Shown: positions 52,962 through 61,645 of the stretch, piece after piece
Layout: each line of letters starts with the position of its first letter
Position numbering within the stretch: position 1 is the stretch's first letter
DNA from: Fimbriimonadaceae bacterium
Lineage (GTDB): Bacteria > Armatimonadota > Fimbriimonadia > Fimbriimonadales > Fimbriimonadaceae
Direction: 5' to 3'
Assembly (NCBI GenBank): GCA_019638775.1
Contig: JAHBTD010000001.1
Location: forward strand, 744,001-808,000
DNA: 64,000 nucleotides
Notes under the pieces: generated by a model
What the model was told of the DNA's origin: nothing
Seen by the model: only the letters and a program-made list of their open reading frames with translations
Database searches by the model: none
Program-made: the position numbers and the translations under genes

Positions 52962-53633
52962 ATGAAGAAAATTCTCGCACTGCTCGCCATTTCCGCGCTT
53001 GCGTTCACCGCGATCGCCGACGAAACGCCCGTAAAGGTTGAAAACAAGAACATCTCGATCTCTTCGAAGGGATCGGACGTTCGTGGCGTTCTGCACGACC
53101 TGTTCACGCAGTCGGGCAAGAACTATGTTCTCGAACCCAACACACACTTTGCTTTGTATCTCAACCTGAAAGATATCGAATTCGAAGAGGCGCTGCAGAT
53201 CGTTTGCAAGCTGTCGAACCTCGATTACGATATCCAGAACGGCATTTTCTACGTCAACAAGGTGAAGGCCAAGGCCCAACCGAAGCAAGAGCCGACCCCC
53301 CAGCAGCCAGTACAAACAGCCGCGCCCAAGGGCACGCTCAACGTCAACGTCCTCAATAAACTGCTGACAACACGCTTCCAAAAGACCGATCTTCGCGCCA
53401 TCATCGCCGATATCTCGAAGCAGACTGGCGTAACCCTTGAGGTCTCAGCCGACGTGCCCGCCTATAAGATGGACGCCTTCCTGATCAACACCTCGCTTAA
53501 ATATGCGCTGGATACGATCTGCGAAGCGACCAAGCTGAGCTATAAACTCACAAACAACTTGAGCATCTTGATCGAGCGCGCAGAGCCCGTCACGGCCCAG
53601 AACCAGAACCGCGTCGCGGTCATCGGGGGTTGA
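52962..53633 (+). CDS. secreted protein with two STN (secretin N-terminal-like) domains
   Basis: The 223-residue protein has a signal peptide (MKKILALLAISALAFTAIA). Two STN-like modules follow: ISSKGSDVRGVLHDLFTQSG to GIFYVNKVK, and RFQKTDLRAIIADISKQTG to NNLSILIER. A Pro/Gln-rich linker lies between. STN domains occur at the N terminus of secretins and TonB receptors, and here there is no barrel. With the zinc-finger protein it could form a two-gene envelope module. An AAGGAG site supports the start. Confidence 0.82.
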   Translation: MKKILALLAISALAFTAIADETPVKVENKNISISSKGSDVRGVLHDLFTQSGKNYVLEPNTHFALYLNLKDIEFEEALQIVCKLSNLDYDIQNGIFYVNKVKAKAQPKQEPTPQQPVQTAAPKGTLNVNVLNKLLTTRFQKTDLRAIIADISKQTGVTLEVSADVPAYKMDAFLINTSLKYALDTICEATKLSYKLTNNLSILIERAEPVTAQNQNRVAVIGG

Positions 53634-53673
53634 GAGCAGCTTCCTCTTCATGAATCCTTCCATCACCCCCATC

Positions 53674-53706
53674 AGCCCCGCCCAAGAGGTGGGGCTTATC
53701 TTTTTT
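53674..53706 (+). terminator. terminator after the STN gene
   Basis: A 9-bp stem with one G-T pair (53674-53682 with 53688-53696) is followed by TATCTTTTTT. It also covers the stop codon of the convergent gene. Confidence 0.85.
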
Positions 53707-54934
53707 CGAGGGTCAGGTCAGGCTCATTGAAGGAGAGATTTGTCTCCCCCAGATCGTCGATAAAATTCGGCCCCACGCTGTAAAGGCGATACTCCTCGCC
53801 CTCGGTGCGGTAGGCGAATGGAACGCCAGTGTACGGGTCAATCTTCACATCGCTTCCAAAGACGTCGAGATTTGGCGGCAAGGGCTGCTTTGTCTTGAGC
53901 AGGGCCCGCAGCCGTGACTCGATGGCGAGCAGCCTGGTTCGAGCGATGGACGCATCACGCATCCGGAAGAAGGAATCCGGCGCGGTAAAGAACTGTTTGG
54001 CAAAGCGCCAAGAGGCGCCCTGCTTTGTGAGATCGAATTCAGGAAGGTTTGCGCGCTGACGCGCGCTTAGGTTCGCCATCTCGGCGTATCGGTCGCGCAT
54101 GGTGTCGGCAAGCGCCTTGAAATCGTCGAAGTAGCGAGCGCGTTCGCCCGCGCTTTTGCCGGAAAGCCTCTGGAGGTACTCCACCGCATCGCGAACGTCG
54201 AGCCCGAACCTGTCCCGCAGTTTGTCGTACTCCTTGGCGCGGAAGGCATCCTGTACAAATTGAACTGCCGCAAGCATATTCTTGTACTCGTGGGCAACTA
54301 CCTGCTCGGCCTTAGGCCGACGCGCCAGAGCATCGGAAAGACCGGTGGAAAGACGCTCAAGCTCCGCAGGGGGCATAAGGGCAAGCCCCGGCAAGATCGC
54401 AACTCTGGCTTGATCTACGATGCCCAACCCAAGCGATGCGTCGGTGGCTCCGCCCCCGGTGAGATCGAACCCAAACCGAGTTGCCGCCAGCGTCCAGTTC
54501 ACCGCCTCGGCAAACTCTTCGTTTCGGACCGCCGTTTCTACCCGCCAAGCCATCGCGCGACCGATGAGAAGCCAACCCCGCTGATAGCTGGGGGGCTGAA
54601 GAGGCTTTATCGCTCTGAACTCGAACTCAAAATTTGGCACCGACGTCTTGGCGATGCTGTTCATGGGTTCGGCAAGCTTCTCGATGATCGAGGCCTTCAT
54701 CCCGGGCGTAAAGCTAACACGGGTGAGGTAGTCGCCCCCGACGCTTTCCGCTTTGAGGGCGGCAAGAGCATAAACGTCGAAAGCGTTGCCCGATCCGCTC
54801 ACCGGAATATAAGCGGGCTCCGGCTCAAAGTAGGTCGGAAACGGGGGAGGCTTCGGCTGCGAACAGCCGGACAGAAGGGCTATCAAACAGCCCCATAAGA
54901 CCCATGTCCCGAAGCCTTCCCTGGCGAGAGTCAT
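53696..54934 (-). CDS. lipoprotein relative of the tandem paralogue family (paralogue 5)
   Basis: The 412-residue protein begins MTLAREGFG and has a lipobox LLSGC. It shares the end module of the four tandem genes at 33070-38672: KIDPYTGVPFAYRTEGEEYRLYSVGPNFIDDLGE. The body is helical with repeated Arg/Leu patterns. The lipid anchor in place of a helix suggests the same extracytoplasmic position. Function unknown. Confidence 0.78.
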   Translation of the reverse strand: MTLAREGFGTWVLWGCLIALLSGCSQPKPPPFPTYFEPEPAYIPVSGSGNAFDVYALAALKAESVGGDYLTRVSFTPGMKASIIEKLAEPMNSIAKTSVPNFEFEFRAIKPLQPPSYQRGWLLIGRAMAWRVETAVRNEEFAEAVNWTLAATRFGFDLTGGGATDASLGLGIVDQARVAILPGLALMPPAELERLSTGLSDALARRPKAEQVVAHEYKNMLAAVQFVQDAFRAKEYDKLRDRFGLDVRDAVEYLQRLSGKSAGERARYFDDFKALADTMRDRYAEMANLSARQRANLPEFDLTKQGASWRFAKQFFTAPDSFFRMRDASIARTRLLAIESRLRALLKTKQPLPPNLDVFGSDVKIDPYTGVPFAYRTEGEEYRLYSVGPNFIDDLGETNLSFNEPDLTLEKR

Positions 54935-54980
54935 GACGATAACATGGTAGCACACGGGCTTGTGCTATCCTTGCGCCAGC

Positions 54981-55907
54981 ATGAAAGGAGTCATCCTCGC
55001 CGCCGGAAAGGGATCGCGTCTTTTTCCCGTCACTCACCACATCCCTAAGCCGATTCTGCCTCTTGCGAACCGCATGACGTTGGAATATGCCTTTGACCGG
55101 CTGAAGGAGTTGGGCATCCACGAGGTCTGCATGGTCGTCGGGGAGAATGAGGAGACGATGAAGGAGGCGCTCGGGAGTGGTGAGCAATTTGGACTCTCGC
55201 TCTCGTACGTGCGGCAACTGGAGCCTAAGGGCCTCGCCCACGCCCTCGGCTTTGCCAAGGACTTCGTCGGAGAAGAGTCGTTCGTGATGTATCTCGGCGA
55301 TGCGATTTACAGCGAGGGCTTCCAAAAGCATGCAAAGCGCTTTGCTGAGTCCGGCTGCGCGAACCTCAATATCGTCAAACCGGTGGAGGACCCTTCACGC
55401 TTTGGCGTCGCCAACACCGAAGGTGACCGGATCGTGAAGCTCGTCGAAAAGCCAAAGCACCCCGAATCTAACCTCGCCATGGCTGGGCTTTACTTCTTCG
55501 GTCCGCAGATTTGGGAGGTCTTACCTGAACTTCAACCGAGCGGGCGTGGCGAGTATGAGATCACCGACGCCATCCAAATGTTGATCGACCGTGGCGAAAC
55601 CGTGCTTGCTGGCGTGTACGAGGGCGTTTGGTACGATTCGGGGACGCTGGACTCGTTCTTGGAGGTCAGCGCTTTTCTTATTGACGGCGGACATCTATTG
55701 GCCCCAAGCGCTTCAGTCAAGGGTCATGTCGGCAGTTCTGTCGTGATTGGGGCAGCCGCGACGGTTGAGTGCGACGCGATTGAAGATTCCGTGGTGCTGC
55801 CTGGGGCAAAGGTTCGGGTGCAGGGGGCGATCCGGCACTCTATCCTTGGTGGGACCGTTGAATCGGGTGAAGATATCGAGAATCAGATTCTGTACGGTGT
55901 GAAATGA
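54981..55907 (+). CDS. sugar nucleotidyltransferase (glucose-1-phosphate thymidylyltransferase-like)
   Basis: The 308-residue protein has the nucleotide motif ILAAGKGSRLFPVTHHIPKP, FVMYLGDAIYSEG, KPVEDPSRFGVA and EYEITDAIQMLIDRG. A left-handed beta-helix-like tail has DSVVLPGAKVRVQGAIRHSIL. The tail and the Gly-rich start match long-form RmlA-like or GlmU-like enzymes. The exact sugar cannot be read. TATCCT ends 10 bases before the ATG, suggesting a nearly leaderless mRNA. Confidence 0.9.
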   Translation: MKGVILAAGKGSRLFPVTHHIPKPILPLANRMTLEYAFDRLKELGIHEVCMVVGENEETMKEALGSGEQFGLSLSYVRQLEPKGLAHALGFAKDFVGEESFVMYLGDAIYSEGFQKHAKRFAESGCANLNIVKPVEDPSRFGVANTEGDRIVKLVEKPKHPESNLAMAGLYFFGPQIWEVLPELQPSGRGEYEITDAIQMLIDRGETVLAGVYEGVWYDSGTLDSFLEVSAFLIDGGHLLAPSASVKGHVGSSVVIGAAATVECDAIEDSVVLPGAKVRVQGAIRHSILGGTVESGEDIENQILYGVK

Positions 55908-56518
55908 TGAGAACACGATCTTTGTGGCTGATTGCAGCGGGACTGGCCCTTTTTGTTGGGGGTTGCTCCGCCGAATCTGCCAAGCAGCAAGCGCAGCAAA
56001 AGCTTGACGAGGCAGCGGCCAGCGTGAAGAAGAGCGCTGAAGATGCCGCCACGGATGCTATCGACAAGGCGGTCGCCGGCGCGAAAGAGAACATGGCAAA
56101 GGCCGCAGAAGATCTTTACCGTCAGGCGATGGAGTTTGGCGCGACGACACCGGACACAGTTCTCACGGCCTCTAAAGAGGCAATGGGCAAGGTGAAAACG
56201 GGCATCGAAAAAGCGTTTGAACCGGACTCGCCACAACGAAAGTGGGCAAACAACCTTGCCAAGCAGATGGCACGGATCGACGCAACGCAGATGCTGAAGA
56301 CCCTACAAGCCCGCTCGGATGAAGTTTTGAAGCAAGCGCAGACTTCGGGTGAGGTCGCGGCAAAGGATGCCGACGAGGCGAGAAAAGAGCTGCGCGAGAA
56401 GAATCCAAGCTTTAGGGATATCGACGATCAGCGCATCGCAGCCCAAAAACAGCTTGCCGAGATGACAGAGCAGCTTAAGCAGGCCGTGCCGCTATTCTCC
56501 AACGAAGACCCCTCATAA
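55904..56518 (+). CDS. lipoprotein with helical, Ala/Lys-rich body
   Basis: The 204-residue protein has the signal MMRTRSLWLIAAGLALFVGGCS with lipobox VGGC. The body is a long Ala/Lys/Glu helix. It overlaps the previous gene by 4 bases (ATGA), so it is probably co-expressed. No family recognised. Confidence 0.7.
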   Translation: MMRTRSLWLIAAGLALFVGGCSAESAKQQAQQKLDEAAASVKKSAEDAATDAIDKAVAGAKENMAKAAEDLYRQAMEFGATTPDTVLTASKEAMGKVKTGIEKAFEPDSPQRKWANNLAKQMARIDATQMLKTLQARSDEVLKQAQTSGEVAAKDADEARKELREKNPSFRDIDDQRIAAQKQLAEMTEQLKQAVPLFSNEDPS

Positions 56519-56525
56519 AGAACGT

Positions 56526-56553
56526 GGCCCGACGGAGTGAACTCCATCGGGCC
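56526..56553 (+). terminator. hairpin after the 55904 lipoprotein gene
   Basis: A 12-bp stem with one G-T pair (56526-56537 with 56542-56553) and a 4-nt loop lies just past the stop. Only a weak GTATTTCG tail follows, so termination may be partial. It may also end the minus-strand 56581 gene. Confidence 0.6.
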
Positions 56554-56580
56554 GTATTTCGATACTGAAGCCGTTCTTGG

Positions 56581-56706
56581 CTACTCAGTCTTAGCATCTG
56601 CGGGCGGCGTGGTGCCACCATCTGCGGCGGCGTCTCCACCACTGCAACCGGTCAGGACAACACTAAGTGCACAAACGGCGAACAGAATCGCAAAAATCTT
56701 CTTCAT
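56581..56706 (-). CDS. 41-residue small lipoprotein
   Basis: MKKIFAILFAVCALSVVLTGC is a textbook lipoprotein signal with lipobox LTGC. The mature peptide is only about 20 residues (CSGGDAAADGG...KTE). A GGAGGTG ribosome binding site 8-9 bases upstream is the strongest in this neighbourhood, so the gene is credible despite its size. Function unknown. It is convergent to the 55904 gene. Confidence 0.75.
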   Translation of the reverse strand: MKKIFAILFAVCALSVVLTGCSGGDAAADGGTTPPADAKTE

Positions 56707-56893
56707 AAACTTACACCTCCGAATTTGAGCTGAACCTGACTGTTGAATCAGGCTCGTCAGGTTATACCCCGAACTCCCGCTTTTTGTTTGCGGGCTCATG
56801 AGTGAGAACGATTATAAGCGGTCTTTCGTTGCGTTGCAAGACCTAAACTTGAAGGTTTTTCCACCGTCTTGGTGTAGATTGAGTTCAACGAGC

Positions 56894-58084
56894 ATGGAAA
56901 CGACCGTTGATTTTGCATCTTTAGATAGTCAGCACATTATCCAAACCTACCGCCGATATCCCGGAGTTTTTGTTCGGGGAGAGGGTTGCTACGTTTGGGA
57001 TGAAGGTGGAAAAAGGTATCTCGATATGCTTGCCGGGATAGCGGTTTGCGCTCTCGGACACTGTCACCCGGCTTTGGTTGAGGCCATTACCAGTCAAGCC
57101 AAGACCCTGATGCACACGTCGAATTTGATGCTGACGCCCCCGGTTGCCAAGCTTGCAGCGAAGCTCTCGGAGATCAGCGGCATGGAGCGAACTTTTTTTG
57201 CCGTTTGTGGGGCTACGGCAAATGAGACCGGCCTGAAGATCGGCAAAGCTCACGGTTTAAAGAAGTGTCCCAGTGGCGATTACGAGATCATTGCGCTGCG
57301 TTCGTCGTTCCACGGACGAACCTGCGGGGTGCTTTCGATCACGGCAAATGAGAAGTATCAAGCGCCGTTTCGTCCGTTGCTTCCCAACATCAAATTTATC
57401 GAGCCAAACGATGTGGCTGGCATGCAATCCGCATTTTCAGCGAAAACTGCCGCAATCGTGATGGAGCCCGTTCAGGGCGAGGGCGGCATCAACCCGATGA
57501 CGCCCGCATTCTTCCAAGAAGCACGACGGCTCTGCGACGCGCACGACGCCCTTCTGCTTGCCGACGAGGTTCAGTGCGGCATGGGGCGCACGGGTACGTG
57601 GTTCTACTTCCAGCAGCTTGGCGCGATGCCCGACACCATGGCGCTCGCTAAGGGGCTGGGCTCGGGGATGCCGATCGGGGCCTGCTTGGCGCGGGGCAAG
57701 GCAGCAGAGATTCTGAGTCAGGGCATGCACGGCTCAACCTTTGGCGGCAATCCCTTAATGGCGGCGGCTGGACTTGCGGTGATTGAGACGATTGAAAAGG
57801 AAGGTCTGCGGCAGAACGCCAGCGAGGTCGGCGCTTATCTGGTGTCGTCTTTGCAGGGGATAGACAGCCGAATCCTTGAGGTAAGAGGAGTTGGCTTAAT
57901 GGTCGGCGTTCTCTTTGACCGGCCCATAGCCCGAGAGGTCGTTCGCCGATGCTTGGAGAAGGGGCTGATCATCAACGCTACTGGCGAGGAGCGCTTGCGC
58001 TTTGTGCCTCCGCTTATCCTCACCAAAGCTCAGGTTGACGAGGCGGTCGCCGTGTTGAAAGGCGTTCTCAGCGAGATGGGTTAG
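56894..58084 (+). CDS. argD: acetylornithine/succinyldiaminopimelate-type aminotransferase (ArgD-like)
   Basis: The 396-residue class III PLP enzyme has FFAVCGATANETGLKIG, LLLADEVQCGMGRTG and ALAKGLGSGMPIGA with the PLP lysine. It matches acetylornithine aminotransferase in length and motifs. Close relatives use ornithine or 4-aminobutyrate, so the substrate is inferred. FFAVCGATANE replaces the usual FxNSGxEANE with Cys and Thr, an unusual substitution at the active-site loop. Confidence 0.87.
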   Translation: METTVDFASLDSQHIIQTYRRYPGVFVRGEGCYVWDEGGKRYLDMLAGIAVCALGHCHPALVEAITSQAKTLMHTSNLMLTPPVAKLAAKLSEISGMERTFFAVCGATANETGLKIGKAHGLKKCPSGDYEIIALRSSFHGRTCGVLSITANEKYQAPFRPLLPNIKFIEPNDVAGMQSAFSAKTAAIVMEPVQGEGGINPMTPAFFQEARRLCDAHDALLLADEVQCGMGRTGTWFYFQQLGAMPDTMALAKGLGSGMPIGACLARGKAAEILSQGMHGSTFGGNPLMAAAGLAVIETIEKEGLRQNASEVGAYLVSSLQGIDSRILEVRGVGLMVGVLFDRPIAREVVRRCLEKGLIINATGEERLRFVPPLILTKAQVDEAVAVLKGVLSEMG

Positions 58085-58104
58085 GTCGGGGCTCTGACGG
58101 GCAG

Positions 58105-58719
58105 TTATGGCCCGCTGAGGTAGTCGATCCGGATATCGAGTTCTCCGCCCGTGCGCTGCTCTTGGCGAACTATTCCTGTTCCCGGGGCAAACCAGGTGGT
58201 GACCTCCATCGACCTCTTGCCGTCGAGCACGAGCTGAAGCCTCGACCTCGTGGTTTCATACTCCCTGGCATCCAGTTTGAGTTTTTGGGCTTCGTGGGTG
58301 AGCCTGGCTTCAACCTTTACCGACCCCGACATCGGCCAAGATGCCGTTCCTTTCCAATCGATAGTGCGGCTGTCTGCGGCAAGGAGGGGAAGCGGGGGCG
58401 AATACGAGGTCCCGGCAAGACGGTCTGCGTACAGCACGCCGTTTTTCCACGCCATGCTGCTGCTGCCGAGCGGTCCCGTAAGCTCAACGCCTTGCGTGCC
58501 CGCAACGCCCACCTCTTTGTTGATCCGCAAAGGCTCCACATACTTGGCGAATTTTCCGCTTACGTTGTATTTCCACTCGGAGCCCACTTCGAGGGGCATA
58601 AGGTCAGACGATCCGCTGCGGTTGCAGCCTATGAGGAGGAAAAGCAGAAGGAGAGGAAATGCAATTTTGGATTTTGGATTTTGGATTTTGGATTCTCTGG
58701 GTGGAGAGGTCAAACGCAC
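58105..58719 (-). CDS. lipoprotein of unknown function, start region disturbed by a repeat
   Basis: The frame encodes a lipoprotein signal (FPLLLLFLLIGC) and about 160 residues of a beta-rich lipoprotein (LPLEV-like EVGSEWKYNVSGKFAK). No ATG lies near the signal. The nearest reasonable start is GTG at 58719 (VRLTSPPRE), so the N-terminal region crosses the repeat with the KIQNPKS-type sequence encoded by heptamers. The frame is open further, to 58845. True start uncertain. Confidence 0.65.
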   Translation of the reverse strand: MRLTSPPRESKIQNPKSKIAFPLLLLFLLIGCNRSGSSDLMPLEVGSEWKYNVSGKFAKYVEPLRINKEVGVAGTQGVELTGPLGSSSMAWKNGVLYADRLAGTSYSPPLPLLAADSRTIDWKGTASWPMSGSVKVEARLTHEAQKLKLDAREYETTRSRLQLVLDGKRSMEVTTWFAPGTGIVRQEQRTGGELDIRIDYLSGP

Positions 58720-58849
58720 GTGTTCGCGTCTTTGCCGAGGAGCAAAGAAAGTCAAGCCGAGGCCGATCCTCGGCCTGAATGCGGAAACTTCGCATTGCCG
58801 TCGCATCAACCGTCGCCAATCCAAAATCCAAAATCTAAAATCCAAAATC
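58664..58849. repeat. inverted heptanucleotide arrays flanking a short segment
   Basis: Four ATTTTGG units (58664-58691) and four inverse CCAAAAT-type units (58820-58847) enclose about 128 bases. The arms are inverted repeats and could pair. The element lies between pcrA/uvrD and the minus-strand lipoprotein, and overlaps the lipoprotein frame's 5' region. Confidence 0.85.
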
Positions 58850-58852
58850 CCT

Positions 58853-61087
58853 CTACGCCTTTTCCAGCTTCGCTAAACTCTGGACGAGTTTCTTCACTCC
58901 AATGACGCCCGGGAAGGCGACGGTGACTTCGCAATCGTCTTTCAACGGTCCGCAAGCCACCACGACACCCACGCCAAACTTGCCGTGACGCACGCGGCTC
59001 CCAACCTCAAACGGCGGCTTCCAGTCCGGGCCCCGGAGCTGCCGTCTGCCGTCTGTGGGGGGAGTGGGCGCATTTCGCGGGCGGTCGATAACCGTATATT
59101 CGCCGCTTCGCTCCTGCCGAATCTCGCGATACTCCTGGTTGTAGCGTGGGCCTGCGCCGACCAATGACGTCGTTGCCTCTTGGGGGATGTCCTCCAGGAA
59201 CCGCGAGGGCCGGTTGAACTGGGGCTGCCCATAGAGCGAACGCCGATGTGCGTACAGCATATGCAGTTCAAACTGCGCCCGCGTCATGCCCACGTAGCAA
59301 AGCCGCCGCTCCTCTTCGAGCCCGCTGTCGGTATTGATCGAACGGCTGTGGGGGAATACACCCTCTTCCAACCCAAGTAAGAACACAACGGGGAATTCCA
59401 GACCCTTCGCTGAGTGCAGCGTCATCAGCGTGACCGAGTTCCCCGCCTCTTGCAGCGCATCGATATCAGCGACCAGAGCCACGCTCTCCAGGAATCCAGA
59501 CAGAGAGGGAGCTTCGGACGAGGCATCGTACTCGGCGGTTACGTTCAAGAACTCCTGAAGGTTGTCCAGCCGCCCCAGAGCCTCCTGAGAGTGTTCGGCC
59601 TTGAGGGCGTCAATATAGCCCGAAGCGTTCATCAAGTGCTTCAGAACGGGCGTTACGGGCCCTTGCTCCGCCAATTGCTGGGCGTCAAGGATGCTGCGGA
59701 CAAAAGTTTGAATCGAACTCGCTGCCTTCTTTTGTAGGGTCGCAAAAAATTCCGGGTTGCTGACCGCTTCCCAAACCGTGGCCTGACGCGCTGCCGCCCA
59801 CTCCTCGGCTTGGGTCACCGATCCCGGCCCGATGCCTCGGGGAGGTGTGTTGATGATTCGGCGAAGCGCCACATCGTCAGCTGTGTTGAGGGTCAGACGC
59901 AGATAAGCGACCATGTCCTTGATCTCTTTGCGCTCGTAGAACCGCTGCCCTCCGACGAGGATGTGGGGGATCCTCAGCGTCAGAAAAGCCTCTTCAATCA
60001 CGCGGCTCTGCGCGTTCGTGCGGTAGAGAACGGCGTATTCGCCGTACTTCCTGCGCCCCGTGCGCACCTCCGCCAGGATAGTCTCAGCCACCAGCATCGC
60101 CTCATCGTGCTCTGTCCCAACTTGGGTGACCGAAACCGGCGCACCGTCGGCATTCTCCGTCCAGAGGCGCTTTTGCGCGCGGCTGCGGTTGCGAGAGATC
60201 ACCTCGTTGGCGCATTCGAGGATCGTCTTGGTGCAGCGATAATTCTGCTGCAGCTTGATGGTCTCGGCTCCTTCGAAGTCGGTTGCAAAACGGTGGATCA
60301 GGGATACATCGGCCCCGCGCCAGCCGTAGATCGACTGGTCGTCATCGCCCACGACCATGACATTCCGATGCTTCCCGGCAAGGTATTGGATGAGCTTGTA
60401 TTGGGAGAGGTTGACGTCCTGATACTCGTCCACCAAGATCTGCAAAAACCGCTCTTGGTACTTCTCACGGACCTCGGGGCGCTGCTCCAGCAGACGGACC
60501 GCCATAAAGATCAGATCGTCGAAGTCGAGCGCGTTTGCCTTCTTGAGCAGCGCGTTGTACGAACCGTAAATTTCGGCAGCGACACGCTCGATATAGCCCG
60601 CGGCCTGGGCGGAAAACTTCTCGGGTGTTAGCATCTTCTCCTTTGCCGAGCTGATCTCGTGGAGGATCGCTCGGGGCTGGATGCTCTTTTCGTCAATATT
60701 TCGCTTCTTGAAAATGTCTTTGATAAGGCTGAGCTGATCGTCGGTGTCGTAGATGACGAAGTTGCGCTCGATGCCTATTGCCGTGCCCTCAATGCGAAGA
60801 AGTCGGGTGCAGATGGAGTGGAACGTGCCCATCCATAGCTCTTCGGCGACGGGGCCGACGATTTTTTGGATGCGCTCGCGCATCTCCCGGGACGCCTTGT
60901 TGGTAAAAGTGACAGCGAGGATGCGCGAGGGCCGCACGCCCTTTTGGATCTGCCATGCGATGCGAGCCGTAATCACTCGCGTCTTGCCCGAACCAGCGCC
61001 GGCAAAGACAAGCACCGGGCCATCAGGGTGTTCGACAGCCTGCTTTTGTTCGGGGTTGAGGAGGATTTCGGAGGTCGCAGAGGACAT
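58853..61087 (-). CDS. pcrA: UvrD/PcrA family ATP-dependent DNA helicase
   Basis: The 744-residue superfamily 1A helicase has LNPEQKQAVEHPDGPVLV, GAGSGKTRVI, LVDEYQDVNLSQYK, GDDDQSIYGWRGA, LMTLHSAKGLEFPVVF and YVGMTRA. Its end has a PcrA-type Tudor-like VGSRVRHGKFGVGVVV segment. It unwinds DNA in repair and replication. ATG at 61087 is chosen because 61195 adds a Pro-rich leader. CATAAT precedes it. Confidence 0.94.
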   Translation of the reverse strand: MSSATSEILLNPEQKQAVEHPDGPVLVFAGAGSGKTRVITARIAWQIQKGVRPSRILAVTFTNKASREMRERIQKIVGPVAEELWMGTFHSICTRLLRIEGTAIGIERNFVIYDTDDQLSLIKDIFKKRNIDEKSIQPRAILHEISSAKEKMLTPEKFSAQAAGYIERVAAEIYGSYNALLKKANALDFDDLIFMAVRLLEQRPEVREKYQERFLQILVDEYQDVNLSQYKLIQYLAGKHRNVMVVGDDDQSIYGWRGADVSLIHRFATDFEGAETIKLQQNYRCTKTILECANEVISRNRSRAQKRLWTENADGAPVSVTQVGTEHDEAMLVAETILAEVRTGRRKYGEYAVLYRTNAQSRVIEEAFLTLRIPHILVGGQRFYERKEIKDMVAYLRLTLNTADDVALRRIINTPPRGIGPGSVTQAEEWAAARQATVWEAVSNPEFFATLQKKAASSIQTFVRSILDAQQLAEQGPVTPVLKHLMNASGYIDALKAEHSQEALGRLDNLQEFLNVTAEYDASSEAPSLSGFLESVALVADIDALQEAGNSVTLMTLHSAKGLEFPVVFLLGLEEGVFPHSRSINTDSGLEEERRLCYVGMTRAQFELHMLYAHRRSLYGQPQFNRPSRFLEDIPQEATTSLVGAGPRYNQEYREIRQERSGEYTVIDRPRNAPTPPTDGRRQLRGPDWKPPFEVGSRVRHGKFGVGVVVACGPLKDDCEVTVAFPGVIGVKKLVQSLAKLEKA

Positions 61088-61096
61088 CGTCCCTTC

Positions 61097-61102
61097 ATTA
61101 TG
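61097..61102 (-). promoter_or_regulatory. candidate -10 element of pcrA
   Basis: On the minus strand CATAAT (61102-61097) ends nine bases before the ATG, again consistent with a leaderless or nearly leaderless mRNA. No -35 is clear. Confidence 0.35.
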
Positions 61103-61223
61103 ATGGCTTTGAGTCGGATTTGGTGGACGATTATCCACTGTTTTGGGGAAACGGGGCGGTTGGCTCTCTTCCTGCGAGAGCGACGGCGAACCCAACGATG
61201 CGTGGATGCGCTAATCTCTACCC

Positions 61224-61598
61224 ATGTCGGAAAACCAGGGCAAAATCGGCTGGATCGAGTTTCACGTCAACGGCAGCATTGCTGCTCAAAACTTCTATTC
61301 TCAAGTTGTGGGATGGCAAACCGAGGGCCTTGACGTTGAGGGAAAGATGGACTACAACGTCTTCCCGAAGGGCAGCGAAGAGGCGGTGGCGGGCATCATC
61401 CACAGCCCGGTTATCGCTGCGCAAAAGGCGATGTGGGTGCCGTATTTGGTTGTTGACGATGTGAACTTCGCGGCGGGCACGGTTAAGCGGCTAGGCGGGC
61501 AGGTGATTGAAGGGCCCAAGGACGCTGAGGGTTATGGCAAGTACTGCCTAATCCAAGACCCGTTCGGGGCGATCTGCGCGCTGTTTGAGCCGAGTTAG
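61224..61598 (+). CDS. VOC (glyoxalase-like) family protein
   Basis: The 124-residue protein is of the VOC fold: GWIEFHVNGSIAAQNFYSQVVGWQ and a second paired module with DPFGAICALFEPS. The metal ligand residues usual in glyoxalase I are only partly visible, so the reaction is not assigned. It is divergent from pcrA. Confidence 0.85.
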   Translation: MSENQGKIGWIEFHVNGSIAAQNFYSQVVGWQTEGLDVEGKMDYNVFPKGSEEAVAGIIHSPVIAAQKAMWVPYLVVDDVNFAAGTVKRLGGQVIEGPKDAEGYGKYCLIQDPFGAICALFEPS

Positions 61599-61645
61599 CT
61601 TTGGGGATTGGCAGATGCTTTATAGCATGTAGGCTTAGAAGCCAC

